DNA of 64,000 nt from NCBI RefSeq assembly GCF_023278565.1, contig NC_064682.1, positions 2,480,001-2,544,000 on the forward strand, given 5' to 3'. Below the pieces are notes generated by a model, which searched no databases, was not told the DNA's origin, and saw only the letters and a program-made list of their open reading frames with translations. Below are positions 1-13,718 of the stretch, in pieces. A program made the translations under genes and the position numbers. Each line of letters begins with the position of its first letter. The first letter of the stretch is position 1. The stretch comes from Colletotrichum lupini. Lineage: Eukaryota; Ascomycota; Sordariomycetes; Glomerellales; Glomerellaceae.

Positions 1-1
1 C

Positions 2-202
2 GCGGATGCCGTTGATGACTGTTACCAATCGGCGGGGCTTATGTCTTTGCCTTCATCGGCTTACCAGCAATTGACGCCGTCGGGCCGTATTGTATTTCGC
101 AAGAAAATCGCGGTAGTCAAGATTGAGCGCCTGCTTCGATGCCATCCAGCGCAGCGTACGAGGAACTTATCACGGAAGGATTTAATGGCGACTATAGGAT
201 AA
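2..202 (+). CDS. Possible 3' end of a gene cut by the left edge
   Basis: Reading from base 2, one plus-strand frame stays open for 66 codons and stops with TAA at 200-202. It ends in a basic segment (residues such as RKK, RLLR, RKD). It would be the C-terminal exon of a gene running convergently towards the glucan synthase. The opposite strand also carries a 63-codon open stretch (61-252), so the strand cannot be decided from this short piece. I recognise no family, and chance openness is quite possible. Confidence 0.2.
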   Translation, partial: ADAVDDCYQSAGLMSLPSSAYQQLTPSGRIVFRKKIAVVKIERLLRCHPAQRTRNLSRKDLMATIG

Positions 203-321
203 CAAGTCATTAACTCTATTAACATAGTAGTTTGGTCATTACTGAGGTTCATGTCTACTCAAGAAAAATGAAAGAAAATTCTATCCTTATCTAACCCAAA
301 CATTTCATAGCCTATTTCTTT

Positions 322-3300
322 TTAAGGCTTGCTAACTTGCTCCTTTCTGAAGAACTTGAAGTAACCAATGCAGATAAACAGGTTGAGCAAAAGCACAACC
401 CAGAACCAGGCGTTGGCAAACGCGATGCCCAATCCTTCGCTAATATCAGGGAAAACAGGACCCGGACCGACGTTATTAGGCGCGGTGGCGCGGGCCAACA
501 TAGTAAAGATGGAACCCAGAACTTGAGCGGCGACACAGGCCGCCGCGACGTGCACACGGGTAAGCGTCAGCATGAGAATCATACCGATACCCGCACCCTG
601 GAGACCGTCGAGGACGCCGAGCCACAGCCAGAGAACACGGCTGAGGACGGCACCGGCAACGGCGCTTCCGGCCCACGGCATCCAGAGACCGATCCGGGAG
701 GTACCCCACCAGATCTGGGCCCAGCGCGGGGCGCCGAGACCGACGGCGAACATGGGGAACAACCAGGGGTGGCTCTCGCTGGCCTTGGCCAGGCCCCAGA
801 GGACAACGGCCCAGACGATGATGAAGAAGAAGAGGGCGAGGATGACCATGCTCCAGACGGGCACGTGCTGGGACGCGAAGAGGAAGAACCAGTTACGTCC
901 GAAGAGGGTGCTGAGGAAGTAGTTCTGGATGCAGACGGCCATGAGGTACCAGGCAATGGTCTTACGCTTCATGAGTGTCTTCCAGAGCTGGGGGATGGGG
1001 CCGGGAGTCTGGCGGTAGAAGTCGGGCAGGCCGAGGTAGAGGATAGCGCCGATGGCCCAGAGGAGGATGGCGACGGGAAGGCAGATGCCCAGGAGAGCGG
1101 GCTTGCCGGCGAGAGTGGGCTTGGCGACACTGTTGGCTTCGGCCTCGGAGACCAAGCTACCCCAGGCCCAAAGACCGAGAGTGTAGATCTGGGTGAGACC
1201 TTGGATGATGGCAAGACGCTGGATCCACTTGGGAACGGTGGAACCACCATCGGTACCGAAGTTGAAGGCGAAGGCGAGCGATCCGGAGGATGAAGCAAAG
1301 GCGTAAAGACCAGTGGCGGCGTTCTGGAGCCAGACCATTGTGTTGTTGTCGCCAGCGAAGGGAGAGCAACCGAGGACGAGGAAGGCGATACCGTAGACGG
1401 CGTAGGGTGCTGAGAGCGGGTAGAGCAGAGGCATGGTGCGCGATAGGACGTACCAGAATACGGACGAGACGAGGTAGATTGTGGCGATGATGTAGAGCTT
1501 CTCGGCGGTCTGGCCAACTTCACCGGTGAGAAGGGTCACCTGGTAGGAGTTGGTGGCGATGACCTGGTTAAGGGCCAGGAGCATCGCGTAGACGGGCCAA
1601 TCACCGACGCGATACTGAAGCCACTTCCTGACACCCGTGGGCGCGACATAGTCCTCGGGGAGATCGAATTGCGCGTTGTAAGAGCCAGGCGAGTCGGGGG
1701 GTGTCCTGCTATCGTAGGCACCGTTCGGGTCATCGGCGGCCATGCTATTCATCAATCCGGACTTTCTGGCGCGACCACGCTCGAGAGGCAAGCTCAACTT
1801 GGAAGAGGACTTGTTCTTGAACATGCCGAGACTCAGGCGGGAAGCGTTGGGCGAGGAGGCTCTGGATCTAGATTGTCCTCTGGCCGATGAGGGGGACGCG
1901 GAGCGACCCAATCTGGCGTCGAGGTACATATCGAACCATTCCTTCTCGGACTTGATGAGGTAGTCCTCAATGCAGAGCTCAGAGATGGAGTTGCCGGCGT
2001 TGAGGGCCTTGAGCTTTTCCTCAAAGTGCTCGTAGAATTCACCCTTAGAGTCAGTGAAGAAGGGGTCGACCTGCTGAAGCTTGTAGTCATGTCTGTCACC
2101 GACGACATCCTCGACACTAAGCATGGAGGCTCTCGAAGAGTTGTCCTGCTGCATGCCCAGACCGCCGCCCGGGGGCGGGAGAGGCAGAGTGTCGGCCATG
2201 GAGAAGCCAGAAACATTACGGCTGTGGACTCCATCCTGGCCAGCCTGTCCGGGGAGAGAGAAGTTGCGGCTGTGAGTATCGGAGATGTTGCGACCATGTT
2301 CCATCTGTCTGCCGAAAGGCCCAGGAGAGTTGGCGCGAGAGCCGTACGGGGAGTCGACATAAGCGGGAGACGGTGACATGGAAGGCGATCCGGGAGTGCT
2401 GGTGTACATCATGGGAGTCTGCATGCCAACGGGAGTCTGCATGCCGGCGGGAGTAGTGCGACCAGTGTGGAGAGTAGTGCCATCATCATCGTAGTCGGAA
2501 ACCTGGCGCATCCACGCGGGGGATCGGTCGACGAGCTCGACTTCACCGCGGAGAGGCTCTTGAATGGAACCGGGACGCGTCTTCTTGACGAGGACATTGC
2601 CCTTCTTGAGACCCTTCTTACCGTACTTGGCGTGAGCGCTGATACAGCCCTGCTGAAGCTTCTCGAGCTTCTCGAGCCACTCGGCGACGGGGAAACGTTG
2701 CTTGGCGGACCAGGCACGCATCATGGCTCTGGTCTTGGTATCCGTGGCGAGAGCATCCTTGATGGCGTGCTTGAACTGCTTCGTAAGATGGGCGGCCTTG
2801 GTCGATTCGACCGTGTACCACCAACCGGGCATTTGACCGAGACCACCGACGCGGGCACCGACACCCAAGGCACCCTTCCTGCCGAACTCGACAGCGACCA
2901 AACCGAAAGGCTCATCTCTGGAGGGAATCAGGGCAAACTCGGCACCGCTGAAGATGTAAGGCGGGAGAGCAGTGAATTCGGGCTTGGAGAAGACACGTCC
3001 GGGGTAGAGTTCCATGAGCTTGGCGAGCTTGAGAGCAGCGAAACGTCCGTAAAGATCAATCATGGGGCCAATGGTGATGAGCTGAGCCTTGGGGTAGTTG
3101 TCGAGAACCCAGGGGAAGATATCTGCGATGAGGTCGACACCCTTTTGCAGGGACCAACGTCCGACGAAGACGAAGAGCTCGGCTTCAGGGTCCACGTTGA
3201 GACCAGCCCACTCCTGGGCCTGGCGTCTCAACTCACCACGGCCGGCCTCGTAGGCGGGGTCGACCTCGATCTTGGGCTGGTTCATGAAGTCGTTCTTGTC

Positions 3301-6300
3301 CCAGTCGGCGGTATCGGTAGGATCGGGGTTGGGCAGCTGGCCGACCTTGTTGAGACCCCAGAAAATGGGATAACGAGCGAAGGAACGATCACCGTATTTG
3401 CGGGAGACACCGACAGCACCGAATCCGTTCTGGTGGACGCGGAGATACGAGGCACCGGCGTGAAGAAGGTTGAAGACTAGATAGTTGTCAGCAGCTGGAC
3501 GTGGAGTTTTCTGATGGAGCGTATTGTCTTACCTGAACCGTATTGGACGTATTTCTTGACAATGTCGATATCCAAGTTGTAAGCCTTGCACACTTCGGCG
3601 CTCTCCTCGGGGGTACGCATAGGCCAGAGACCCTGGAACTCGGCGTTGTGAAGCGAAAGGGCAACGGGAATGGTCTTGGGCAACAAGTAAAGAGGAGCGA
3701 TGGAACCGTGGTAATCGTTGATGTGGTACATGTCGACGGGGAAACGGTTGCAAGTCTCGGCGATACATTGGTTCCTTCAAGACGTGTTAGCATACAGTCG
3801 TCTAGGCGGGAGGAATATCACGAAAACTTACCACGCAGAGTAGTAAATAGCAGACTCTAAGTCGTCCATACGCGGGGGGTAAGGCTCAGACTTGGTCTGC
3901 TTCCTGAAGACAGGCGCATCGAGCAGAACGTAGGTGATGTTGTCCACAATGTGGTACTGCACCTTGATCTCGTACTCCTGGTCCATGATCTTGACGTACA
4001 TGCTCGGCGCAATCTGATCGATGGGGTACTCGATGTCACCGACGCAGGGAACAACCCACACGAGGTTCTGGTGCTTGAGGGCCTTACCCATCAACTGGGC
4101 CATGACACCCAGGCCACCAATCTTGATCTTGAGGTTCCAGTCGTCAATGTTGTACTCCATGGTCGCGATCAACACCGTCTTGCGCTTGTTGCCTGCGGTA
4201 GCGGCGGCGGCGGCGGTGACGAGGTCGGTCGAGCTGCGCATGCTGAGGGGAATCGCACCGGCGGCGCCCATGAAGACGTTGCGGGTCTTTTGGATCATCA
4301 TGTTGAACTTGGACTGGTCGTGGACACCGTGCTCGTTGAACTTGACCTTGTAGAAGGAGCGCTTGAAGGCCTGGACGGCGGCGAGACCGGTGAGGACGGG
4401 GACGATGAAGAGGAACAGCCAGAGGAAGAACTGGATCCACATGTTACCCTGGGGGATGAGCTGGTACTGGAAAGTGGCATCGTTGAGGACGACCTTGTAA
4501 GCAAGGTACGGCGTAGGAGGGTGGCCAGTGATGTTGACGGCGTTCTCGTACAAGGACGAAGGGGGGAGACGCTCAACGACGTTGTCTCCGTCGACGTCAC
4601 CGTAGACAAAAGACTGATCGGGCATCTTGTCCGGGTTCATACCCCAAATGCTCATCTTGAAGTAGTTTGGCCACTCGTCCATGTAATGCCACGTCCACTC
4701 CGACTCGCTCTGGTGCTTCATGTTCTTGAGCAGACCGCTGTCGTAGCCGAACTGGTTGAACTTGCCCACGGCGAACATGTGCGGGATGCGACGGGGGATG
4801 TCGTAGTCAATATCAGCGTGCACCTTGTACGCGCTGGAGCCGAGGAGCTTGCTATAGTACTGAACGATTACGTGTTCGCCCTCCCATTCCTGGGCCTTGG
4901 TACCGTTCCAGGACTGCTTGACGACCTTGGTGGAAGTCTCGTAGTCGGCCCAGTCGCTCCAAGACGACTCGAAGTTGGTGGAGTAGCGGAACTTGCTGGC
5001 TCCAGCGGAGGTGTGCTTGATCGTGATCGTACCGTCATCGGCCTTGGTCAGCAGGTTGCTAGAGTAGTTTGCAGTGTGAGGGAAGACGATGGCGTTGTCC
5101 TGCGCGCCGATGCGGAATAAGAAGCGGTCGGTGGCAGCAATTGTCGAGTTGCCGGTGGCGGTCGAGGAGTTGGTGACAACCACCTGGTGCACGCCGTGCT
5201 TGACGTTCAGCAGGTTGGCCTTCCAGGAGAAGGATGAGGCCAAGGCACCGGTCCACTCAGAAATCGTCTCGGAGATGTCCGTGCAGTTGACAGAGCTGGA
5301 GTCAATCGTGGGAACGCTGTTGTCGTCGGTGTGAGACTTGAAGGTAATGGACTTTGTCACGCTGTCGCAGTCCATCTTGACCGAGAATTGAAGCTCGATG
5401 GGCACAGTGTTTGAAGGCTCGGTGGACTCGATGCGGGCGTCATGTCCGGGAACGAACTTGGTGATGGCGACCGGAGGAGGCTTAAAGTCGGCCTCGGGAA
5501 CGTAGGCGCGGAACTCGAAAGGAGCCATGGTAATGTTCTTGAAGCAACCATTGTAGCCCGTGTTACCCGCGTAGGTGAGCTTCACGGGCGAGTCCTCGAG
5601 CTTCGTCGTCTGATGAGGGAAGAACAGGTTCTTGACCGTGGTGCCAGAGGTGAAGGGGGAGATGATCGCGTCGTCCTTCTTCGAGCAGTCGAAAGTGTAA
5701 GTGGTGGTGACGTTCCTGTTGTGGTAGATGAACCAGACGGGGACGAGGTCATCGCCGAGGTCCTGGACACCGAGCTGGTAGCGCATGACACTGAAAAGAC
5801 CAGTGACAGTGGCCATTCCGGAGTTACCAGGGTAGTAGAGCTCCTCGGTCTTGTTGGAAAGCTGCTCGAGCCACATACCGTCCTGAAGAACGGGGTAGAC
5901 GGTTCTCAGGTGGTACATGTGCTTCAGGATGTTTCTGATGGGGTGACTGGGGTCGCGGTGATCCCAGGAGACAGTGTCATCGCGGCATCCCTCGCGTGCC
6001 TTTGAGAGGGGCATTTGGAAGTAAAGAGTTGCCTTCATGGAGTAGCAACCGTGCTGTTGCCAGGCGGGAGCAGAGGCCAAAGGTTGACGACCGAACATGT
6101 AATTCTGCGCCGTGTTGTCGAGGACGTAGAATGCCTGCTCCTCGCCCCACGTAAGCATGGGAATACCGGGCAAGTGAAGAGTCGTGACGAAAAGACCCAT
6201 CAAACTGCGCTCATGGCCGACTTCGATGGCGGGCCAACGGAAGGTATCCTGGTTCATGGCACCGAACATGTGGCGGGGGTCGACCTTGCCGGTGTTGGCG

Positions 6301-7757
6301 TTGATCATGTCGTTGGATCGGAGGACCTCGTTCCAAGCCTCGACAAAATTACTGGGCACATCGTAGCCGGCGACACCAGTACCGTCCATACCCAAGAAAA
6401 TGACCAAGAAACGGTAGAAAGAGTAGTGGAAGGCAGCAGAGTCCAGAGCCTGGTGACCCTCGTCGCGCAGGAAAATATCCATGTCCTTGGCCGTCTCGTT
6501 GGTGGTGTTGTAGGCAGTGTTGACGTCCTTGAACCACTGTTCGGGGGTTCTTCCGCGACCAATGTAGATGGAACCCATGGTGTTACCACCTGTAATCTCA
6601 CCGGGCAGGAAGAAGTTATCCTTGCCGAGATCGCGAGCGCACTCGCGAATCTTCTTGGAGAAAAGACCCTGGGCATCGACCGTAACCTGAAGAGCTTTAT
6701 CAAATCGGAATCCGTCGATATCCAACTGCTGGATCATGATGCATGAGAAATGCGCCAGCTTTTGGTTCACGGCCGGGACCCATTCTCTCAATCTGTCTTG
6801 GACGGAAGCGAATTTGGTCAATTGACGTCGGTAATCGGGGTAAACGCCGAAAGCCTCAGTGTCACCGAACTGTTCGCAGAAAAGGTCAGTACAATATCCC
6901 AAACTCAAGATTTCCAGAACGGTCCAAAGCATACCTGATCGAAGTCACCATCGTAGCAGCCGCCAAACATGTCGTAGATCTCCTGGCCAACTTCCTTACC
7001 CTCCTCGAGGTAGAGACGGGGGAAATGCTCGCAAGTCTCGTTGTACTTGGTAGGGAACGTCCAGTCGAGGTATTGGCGATCAGTCTTGTAGATGACATCC
7101 ATTTCATGAGGTTCGAAGGGCGCCGAGGAGTTGAGGTAATCCTTGTAACCGATCAAGTCTCCCAAGGTGGCCATCGTGTTGTCGAAAACGATGTACTTGC
7201 GCGCAAGTCAGTCGCATAATCATGGAGATACTTGCCAGAATCATTCAACTTACCATTCCGCGGTCGTGGACCTCCTGAACAGCGGCTTGCCATTCTGTGA
7301 GGTTGCCAAAGTGGAAATCCAACAGCGTGTGATCTAACGGTGAGTAAGAATCGTAATTCCACGGCGCGTTGATGAGCATAGATCCTCCAAAATAGATTCC
7401 CTTAATGCCCATTCCTTGCAGGTAGTCCAGTGTGTCGACGAGACCGGCGATATCACCACCCCATCTCAGTTGTGTGCCTGTGATATCCTGCTCGAGAACT
7501 GTTCCGTTGGCGCTGTCGTTTTCCGGGTCACCGTTTACAAATCTGTCGAGCATGATTGTGTAAAACGGAAATCGCCAGTTCTCTGGCGACTCTGTGAACT
7601 TGTGGTTCTCCCACTTTCCATCGTATAGGATAGGATCTGTCGCATCCTTATTTGTGTTGAGGTTGTAGTCGGCGTACTTTTCTTCATACTTGAGACCATT
7701 AACATTATGAGACAAGACGCCCAGTAGTAGGAGCGCCTTTAGCCTTCCGAACCACAT
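322..7757 (-). CDS. ags1: Alpha-1,3-glucan synthase, five exons, 2399 aa
   Basis: Cell-wall alpha-1,3-glucan synthase, an integral plasma-membrane enzyme that polymerises glucose from a nucleotide sugar into alpha-1,3-glucan. Exons on the minus strand: 7757-7254, 7195-6935, 6869-3832, 3774-3533 and 3476-322, totalling 7200 nt in frame. All four introns are 55-65 bp and start with GT and end with AG. The ATG at 7757 is followed at once by a signal peptide (MWFGRLKALLLLG...). Residues about 60-530 are a GH13 amylase-like domain with the nucleophile motif DGFRFD near residue 305 and PGEITGG as the acid region. A single membrane segment lies near residues 1067-1090. A GT5 starch-synthase-like domain follows, with KIGGLGV at about 1171 and the acidic SRDEPFGLVAVEFG motif near 1532. 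A Ser/Pro-rich linker with GMQTP repeats follows. From about 1965 a polytopic region ends in FFRKEQVSKP. Length and domain order match the Ags/Mok1 family, and nothing is truncated. Confidence 0.97.
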
Positions 7758-8169
7758 GTTGGGCGGTTTGGTCTGTGATGTTCTGATGGAGGACGCCTGG
7801 GAGGTGCGTCCTCGAAGCGAGGGTGGGTAGGCGCGGGCTTGCGATATCAAGCAGTGGAAGACGCCAGAGATAAACAACAGTACTTATCAGAAAAAGGTTA
7901 ACAAAAGTAAACAAAATGTAACAGCAATCATGGACTGGCAGAAAGCGAGTGATGCCAGTTTGGGGGTTTGAGCGAGAGACGAAAGATGGGAAAGATGGTT
8001 GAACGATAGTAGAGCCGTTTCCCTTTCCCACAAAATACACACACCAGAGCAAGAACGAGAGCTAGCCAGGAAATGCAGAAGCAACGTACGTCAGAGATGG
8101 GGAGGGGAGAAGGGACTACGGGATAGATGGACTTTACTATGGAGCCGGAAATCTTTGAACAGCACAGCA

Positions 8170-8187
8170 CTTGCTTGCTTGCTTGCC
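8170..8187. repeat. (CTTG)4 microsatellite
   Basis: Four perfect CTTG units in the presumed promoter or 5' UTR region of the glucan synthase. A (GTG)n-like tract follows at about 8221-8238. Confidence 0.8.
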
Positions 8188-10584
8188 TCTTCTGGGCGTG
8201 TCCATGGTCCACGGGCGTGCGTGTGTGGTGGTGGTGGTAAGGGGTGGGAGGATACATGGAGAGAGAGGCAGACTAGACCCGCCCGGCTGCTGGGCATCGC
8301 CTCACGAGAAAGGGTCATCAGAATCCGTCATGCCCGCCGCCTGCGGAGCCCACCATTCTAGGATACGAGCTCGAAGTTTACTCGTGTCTGCATCATAGCG
8401 GTGACCTCTCGGTGGTGTCTTCGGCTTCGCGGGCAGGGTTGCGGAGGGTGGCCGATTGGATCCTAAGAATCTCCTCACCAGCCCATGGGCCCGGCCACCG
8501 CGGGTGGGCTGGAGCCAGCAACGCAGATCTTCCCGGTCGGGAACTTGGAGGAGCCCTGGAGGAGTCTACCCAGCTACGGATAGACGAGGATAGACGACCA
8601 CGCACGACCTCCAGAGTATGGAGGCACTGACTGCACTGCTAGACCTAGAGGCTAGGAAGGACGTTGGGGTTTTCTTTGTCCCACTGTCCGTCCATTGTTC
8701 TCATAGAATAGTTCGGACGGCAGCCCCCTTTCGCGTGTGTAAAGGTACGTATCTCAGTATCAAGGACGACCATTCTCTCCTTGCTCTGCCACGGCCGTGT
8801 CCGCGGGCTGGACTGAGCTCGCACTGGCAAGCAACAGAAGTTGGGAAGCGGAACCCGGGCCAAGCAAGGGTGGAGCCGCAAAGAGTTGAAAAAAGTCGAA
8901 CTTTTGCAGGATTTCTGGCCGACATGGGTGTTTTCCCGGGAACCCAATCGATCCTGGGATCCTTCAGGGATCATTTGGCTTGTGTCGGGCGTGGTGTGTC
9001 CATGGTCCTCAGCCGCCGAGAGAAAGCTTCAGTAGCTTCGACAGGTGTCGAGGTGTCGACATACGCTGGGCGCCAACAGATGTCAGCTCGAGTGGCCTCC
9101 CGATTTCCAAGCGTTTGAAGCCGTTTATTCTGCATGTCATGGGCGAGCGAGCTGCGGGGGGCTGGTCGACCGTCGTCGGCGGCGGCGGCGAGCATGGCCC
9201 ATTGAACGGAGAACGCATTGCATTGCATATTTCTCTCTCGTGTCAGCAACCCGCAAAACCGCAGCATGTGGTTCTGGCCCTGGGGCTGCGTTGCTTGGGT
9301 TCACAGTAAGGGAAAAACACAGGACCCCTTATTTTGCGTCCATGCGGCGGGCATGCGAGAAAGCACAGGCGAAGAAGAAAAAGAATTTTCGGGAAGACTG
9401 CAATAAGGAGAACACAGCTGCCAAGCGAGTCAGGAGATGGTCCCACAAGTTTACAACACGGCCGCCGGGATGTAATAGGATGGGATGGGTGATGGGACGG
9501 ACTGAGCGTGATGTTGTGCTCGGCCTGTCGAATTGTCGAATGTCGACGGTCAGAAAAGAAGTGGACAGAACAGCAATTTGACGTCACGGCATTGGCTGAG
9601 ATTCAAGAACTCATAAAGCCTGCAGCGGCACTTTTGGTGGCGAAACGTTGTGGCTTGCCTTTTGCCCTCTTTACGGAGTACCTTATTACTGTGTGTGTAT
9701 CTGTATCCTTACTATCGTGCGCCAACCATTGCAACGGCACAACTCACTTTAGGCTGGGTAGCCGACGTGGTTATCAGTCACCTTCCTTTTTCCATGTTCT
9801 GTCAAGCCATTATCACTATCACTATCTGAACTGGTGCTACGCTGAGTCTCGGTCTGTAGCACACACTCCCAAGTTCGCCGTAACTCATACCTGAAGCTCG
9901 CATACTTACCTATCTCTCTGTCTCTACCTTTCGCCCGTCGCTTCTCGACCCTTTCTCGGAAGGTTTTTCGAACGGCGACGACAGAAAGAGAGACAAAGCC
10001 AACGGTTCTGTCATTCCCAGGAACTGCCCTGACCAGCTCGATGACAGGGCGGTTATACTTTAGTGCGCAGATTAGCCAGCGCCTCTAGCGCACAGAGGCT
10101 GCGGAAAGGGCACAGAGGAACGGCCAACGGCGGGCGGCCAGCGGGTGTCTGTTCCTCGTCTGATGTCTCTCGTATTCCGTCCGAACCGCTGGCGGACTCG
10201 CGCGGGAGTGGCAGTCCTTGCAAGCTGAAACTCAAACAGCGAGGTTGGGAGAGCCTGGAAGAGGTTTGTCAACTTTCACTCTTGATTATGCTCAGTTGCC
10301 TTTGCTATTGTGTCCAATGAGACAAGCAATTGCCAATGATCTGTGGGGAATCAGGAGGTTTGGCACCTCACTGGCAGGGCTATCGTGCTTGGTGAACAAA
10401 TTCTCGCCAAGTCGACCAGAAGCTTGTTTAGTCACCCCCCTTCTGCCCCTATTCCAGAGTTGGCATGACGCGGCTGCGCGAAGAAATACGGACCGGTAGT
10501 GGAGCACCGGTTTTTTGTGCACTCGACATAGCCAGGGACCTGCATATACGCCGCCGCCGTCATCGTTGATCAAGCCATTTAATG

Positions 10585-10629
10585 CAGACTATCCAGATTT
10601 ATCCAGACTATCCAGACTATCCAGACTAT
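10585..10629. repeat. Decamer tandem repeat (TCCAGACTAT)n
   Basis: About four and a half units of a 10-bp repeat. One unit carries TTT in place of CTA; the last three are perfect. It sits in gene-free DNA and has no known function. Confidence 0.85.
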
Positions 10630-10948
10630 GCGAGGACGGTTCGAAAGCCACCCGTTCGGCCCCTAAAAGCAGGCACACACCGTTCGAGTTTTCCCACCTC
10701 GCGTGTCGTATTCCCCTATACCCCACCTTAGCACCGTATGGATACTCAGTACACATAGTACAAAGCACAAAATATGTTTCGATACTCTGTAGACAATCAA
10801 ACTCTACTCGTGTAAAAGAATATCGGCATATCGGCATGTCCGCCGCCCGCGACGACCCCCACTCTCAGCCACCAATTTGGAGAAAAGCCCCTGAGCAAAA
10901 CGCAACCACACTTTGACGCATCTCGGTGAGCCATCTACCGGTATCTCT

Positions 10949-10960
10949 CCCCCCCCCCCC
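10949..10960. repeat. Poly-C tract (12)
   Basis: Uninterrupted run of twelve C in intergenic DNA. Confidence 0.9.
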
Positions 10961-11232
10961 GGCCAGCCCGGGACGTACAGCATGAGCCCATAAATCCATA
11001 GAGTGGTCAAAATGAGCCCGCATAAAGCGATTGTGGCCCGGAGAAAAAAAGCAAATCCTTCAGCTTTGCCTTCTGAATATCGGCACCAACAGACATTTGC
11101 TAGTAGCTAAAGAGGTCTGAAGTCTCGTCATAAAATGCCCGAATCCCAGCTGCCGTCGAGGCGACGGTTGCACGACAGCACCACACCTCTCAGCACCCAA
11201 CCCCAATCCATGTCCCCTGTGGTGATCGTTGC

Positions 11233-11240
11233 TATAAATA
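11233..11240 (+). promoter_or_regulatory. TATA-like box without an assigned gene
   Basis: TATAAATA on the plus strand, followed about 50 bp later by CT-rich sequence typical of fungal transcription starts. No credible coding region follows, so this is either fortuitous or marks a non-coding transcript. Confidence 0.25.
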
Positions 11241-13690
11241 CTCTCTGTTATCGGTGACGGAACAGCAGGGAAGAGCGTTGTTTGTGTGATTTGTGGCGTC
11301 TACCATTGGCTCGTTTACTACGCAGGCTCGCTCTCTCACTCGCTGTGCCAACTTTTCTCTCCAGTACCTATCGACAACCAGTTCGCACAATTGTCCGGTC
11401 CTGTGGCTAATGAAGTGAATGAGCCCATTCTTTTTTGCTCTCTTCCTCTCGACTTTCTCCGTGTGTGGCGTCCCTTGGCTGCCCACTATCGAAAACGGAG
11501 CACAAGGACCGCCGCCGAGCAATTCTGACTGAATTCGAGACTGCTTGACCATGCGTTTGTGCCACACCCCCCCTTGTCCCGGTGGGCTGGGACCACTTCA
11601 CTCCCAGCCTCCAGGTTCAGGAAACACTGGAGCCAGTGTGGCCCTCGTTGGCGTTGTTCGCCCATGGGTTCGAAACCTCTGGACGGAATCACGATCAATC
11701 TGACACATCTCAACCCGTGCGGTAGCGTAGGCGAAGTCGCAGAGCAAATTGATGGAGTCGAGGGAGGAAAAATATCTTCACTCATCGTCGTTCAACCCCC
11801 AGAAATTTGAGCCCCTATTTGGTCTCCTTTTTTCAGAGTTTCCAACGGCTTTTCTCCTTGCTTTGTCTTGCTTTGTCGGAGAAATTGTTCTCTTTGTGTG
11901 TCACAGAGCACTCCCCCTTTGCCGCCCAGAGCTGAGCACAAAGCAAGGAGCTCGTCCAAGCTTCCCCGCCAAGAACGAGATGGGCCCCGCGGTCACCGGA
12001 ATGCCGAAGATCTCGATGCCCTAAGGCTTTAGTGCCCAGCGGCTTGTCTCAACGAAAATTCGACGTTCAGGCTTCAGCTCCCACGAGCCGTGGATATGGA
12101 AAAAGTCTTCTCTCTCTCAGTCTCGCTTAGACTCTCGCGTCCAAAATTTCGGTATCCAGTGATAACGTTGCGATTGTCGAGATGAGTATTGCCAGAAAAG
12201 AGCTCGCACTTGCATATGCCATTACCGTCTAAACTTCCGTATTATTGCCCAATATTGTTACTATTTTGGCAAGGAATTATTGGACCCAATCACCCGGGAA
12301 CGACGGAAGCGCCCCGACCAGCACTCTAAATGCCCGTGTTCATTCCATACGTGCGGGTATATCCTTCGGGACGGTGCCACCGGCGAGCAAGTAATTTGAT
12401 GTCGTCGAAGTTCGACTACTTTACGAACGACCTGCGGCTCTTGTCGTGACTTGTCAATGTCACTCAAACAGCCACGGCAAGCCCAACCCGTCCTGCTAGA
12501 CGCCCTGACGCCGCCACCCTCGTCTTCCCTACCCTCGCCTCGGGTCGTCGTTTGTCATTGTTGATTTGAAAGTGGCAGTTGCTGCCTGGCACATAGAAGC
12601 GCCGAAATCTGTTCGAGCTACTGTCGAGCTACTGTTTGTCATCTCCACAACGGTTTCGCCCCGACAACTAGGACAGAAAACCTCCACACCCGCCCGCCAG
12701 CAAGGAGACTATCGAGCAGCCGCTCCAAAGACGTGACGTGGGTCTTACTCAGCAGAGAGAGGCACAGAGGGAAAACACCCCGGCGGGGTGTCGCGCGAGG
12801 TCGTGGTTTACGGGACGTGGGATTGCGAGCCTGTCTAACTAAAAAGACCCGAACCTCGGACTCACTGACGCGAGCCCTCCCTAACTGCGAATCGCCTAGC
12901 GTGAGCCTCGGAAGGATTTTTCTGCCTTCTGGTTTCTGCGACGGCGTCGACGGCGTCGGCGGTCATCTTCCAAGTACAGTATCTTGAATGTCCAGATACG
13001 TAAGTCATTCATTTCCCCTATCTGTCAAATCATGTCAAAAAAGTACGCCTTGCAATCCGCGCAGCCTTGCGACCGTGGAGCGCACGCAACGCCAGCGTCC
13101 GCGCAAGCAACTGCGGCTTAGCGTCCATCATGAGCTGGTTCATCGACCGGTTCGAGTCGTTCGAGCCTCTTGAGGACCCTGAATGGGGGCTTCAAGGCTC
13201 AAACGGGACGAAAGTGTTTCGCGGCCCTCGCTGCCGAATGTCAAACTTCCAATGAGAGCTCCGGCTCGATATTGTTTTATTGATTGCTTTCCGGTGAGGG
13301 TAGAGATACAGTGCCCCTCAATCGATTTCCTTCCAATCTTTCATTCCTTTCCCTTATTCCGTACCGCCTCCGGGGGCCTGGTGCTACGTTGCGGCGTGTT
13401 GCGGCTCCTTGGCACTCTATTGACGTTGCCTCTTTGAGCCCTTTCGGCACGAGGGTTATAATCCTTCTGTGTCACAATCGAGGAGCAACGAGCCCTTCTC
13501 GGCCTCTGGCCCTCCCACTGTGGGCAGTCTGCCTCCCACGCTCTCTCTGGGCCCTCTGCTTGAAAATTCGCGCGTGCCGCAACCCTGCAGGGCGCGATGT
13601 TGCTTCAGGCGGCTAAGCGGGCGTACAGCACCAATGCCTTATCTTCACCCAGCAGCAGCATGTGTGTGACGGTGTCTCTGCCGCCATGAA

Positions 13691-13718
13691 GTGTGTGTGA
13701 TGTGTGATGTGTGATGTG
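13691..13718. repeat. GTGTGAT-type tandem repeat
   Basis: GTGTGTGTGA followed by repeated TGTGTGATG units in gene-free DNA. Confidence 0.75.

Noticed and set aside
337..5120. Long plus-strand open frames (up to 389 codons) opposite the glucan synthase
   Set aside because: They are antisense shadows of a strongly codon-biased real gene, have repetitive acidic translations, and carry no domains.
11655..11690. GGGTTCGAAACC, resembling a tRNA T-arm/B box
   Set aside because: No matching acceptor stem, anticodon arm or A box could be found on either strand.
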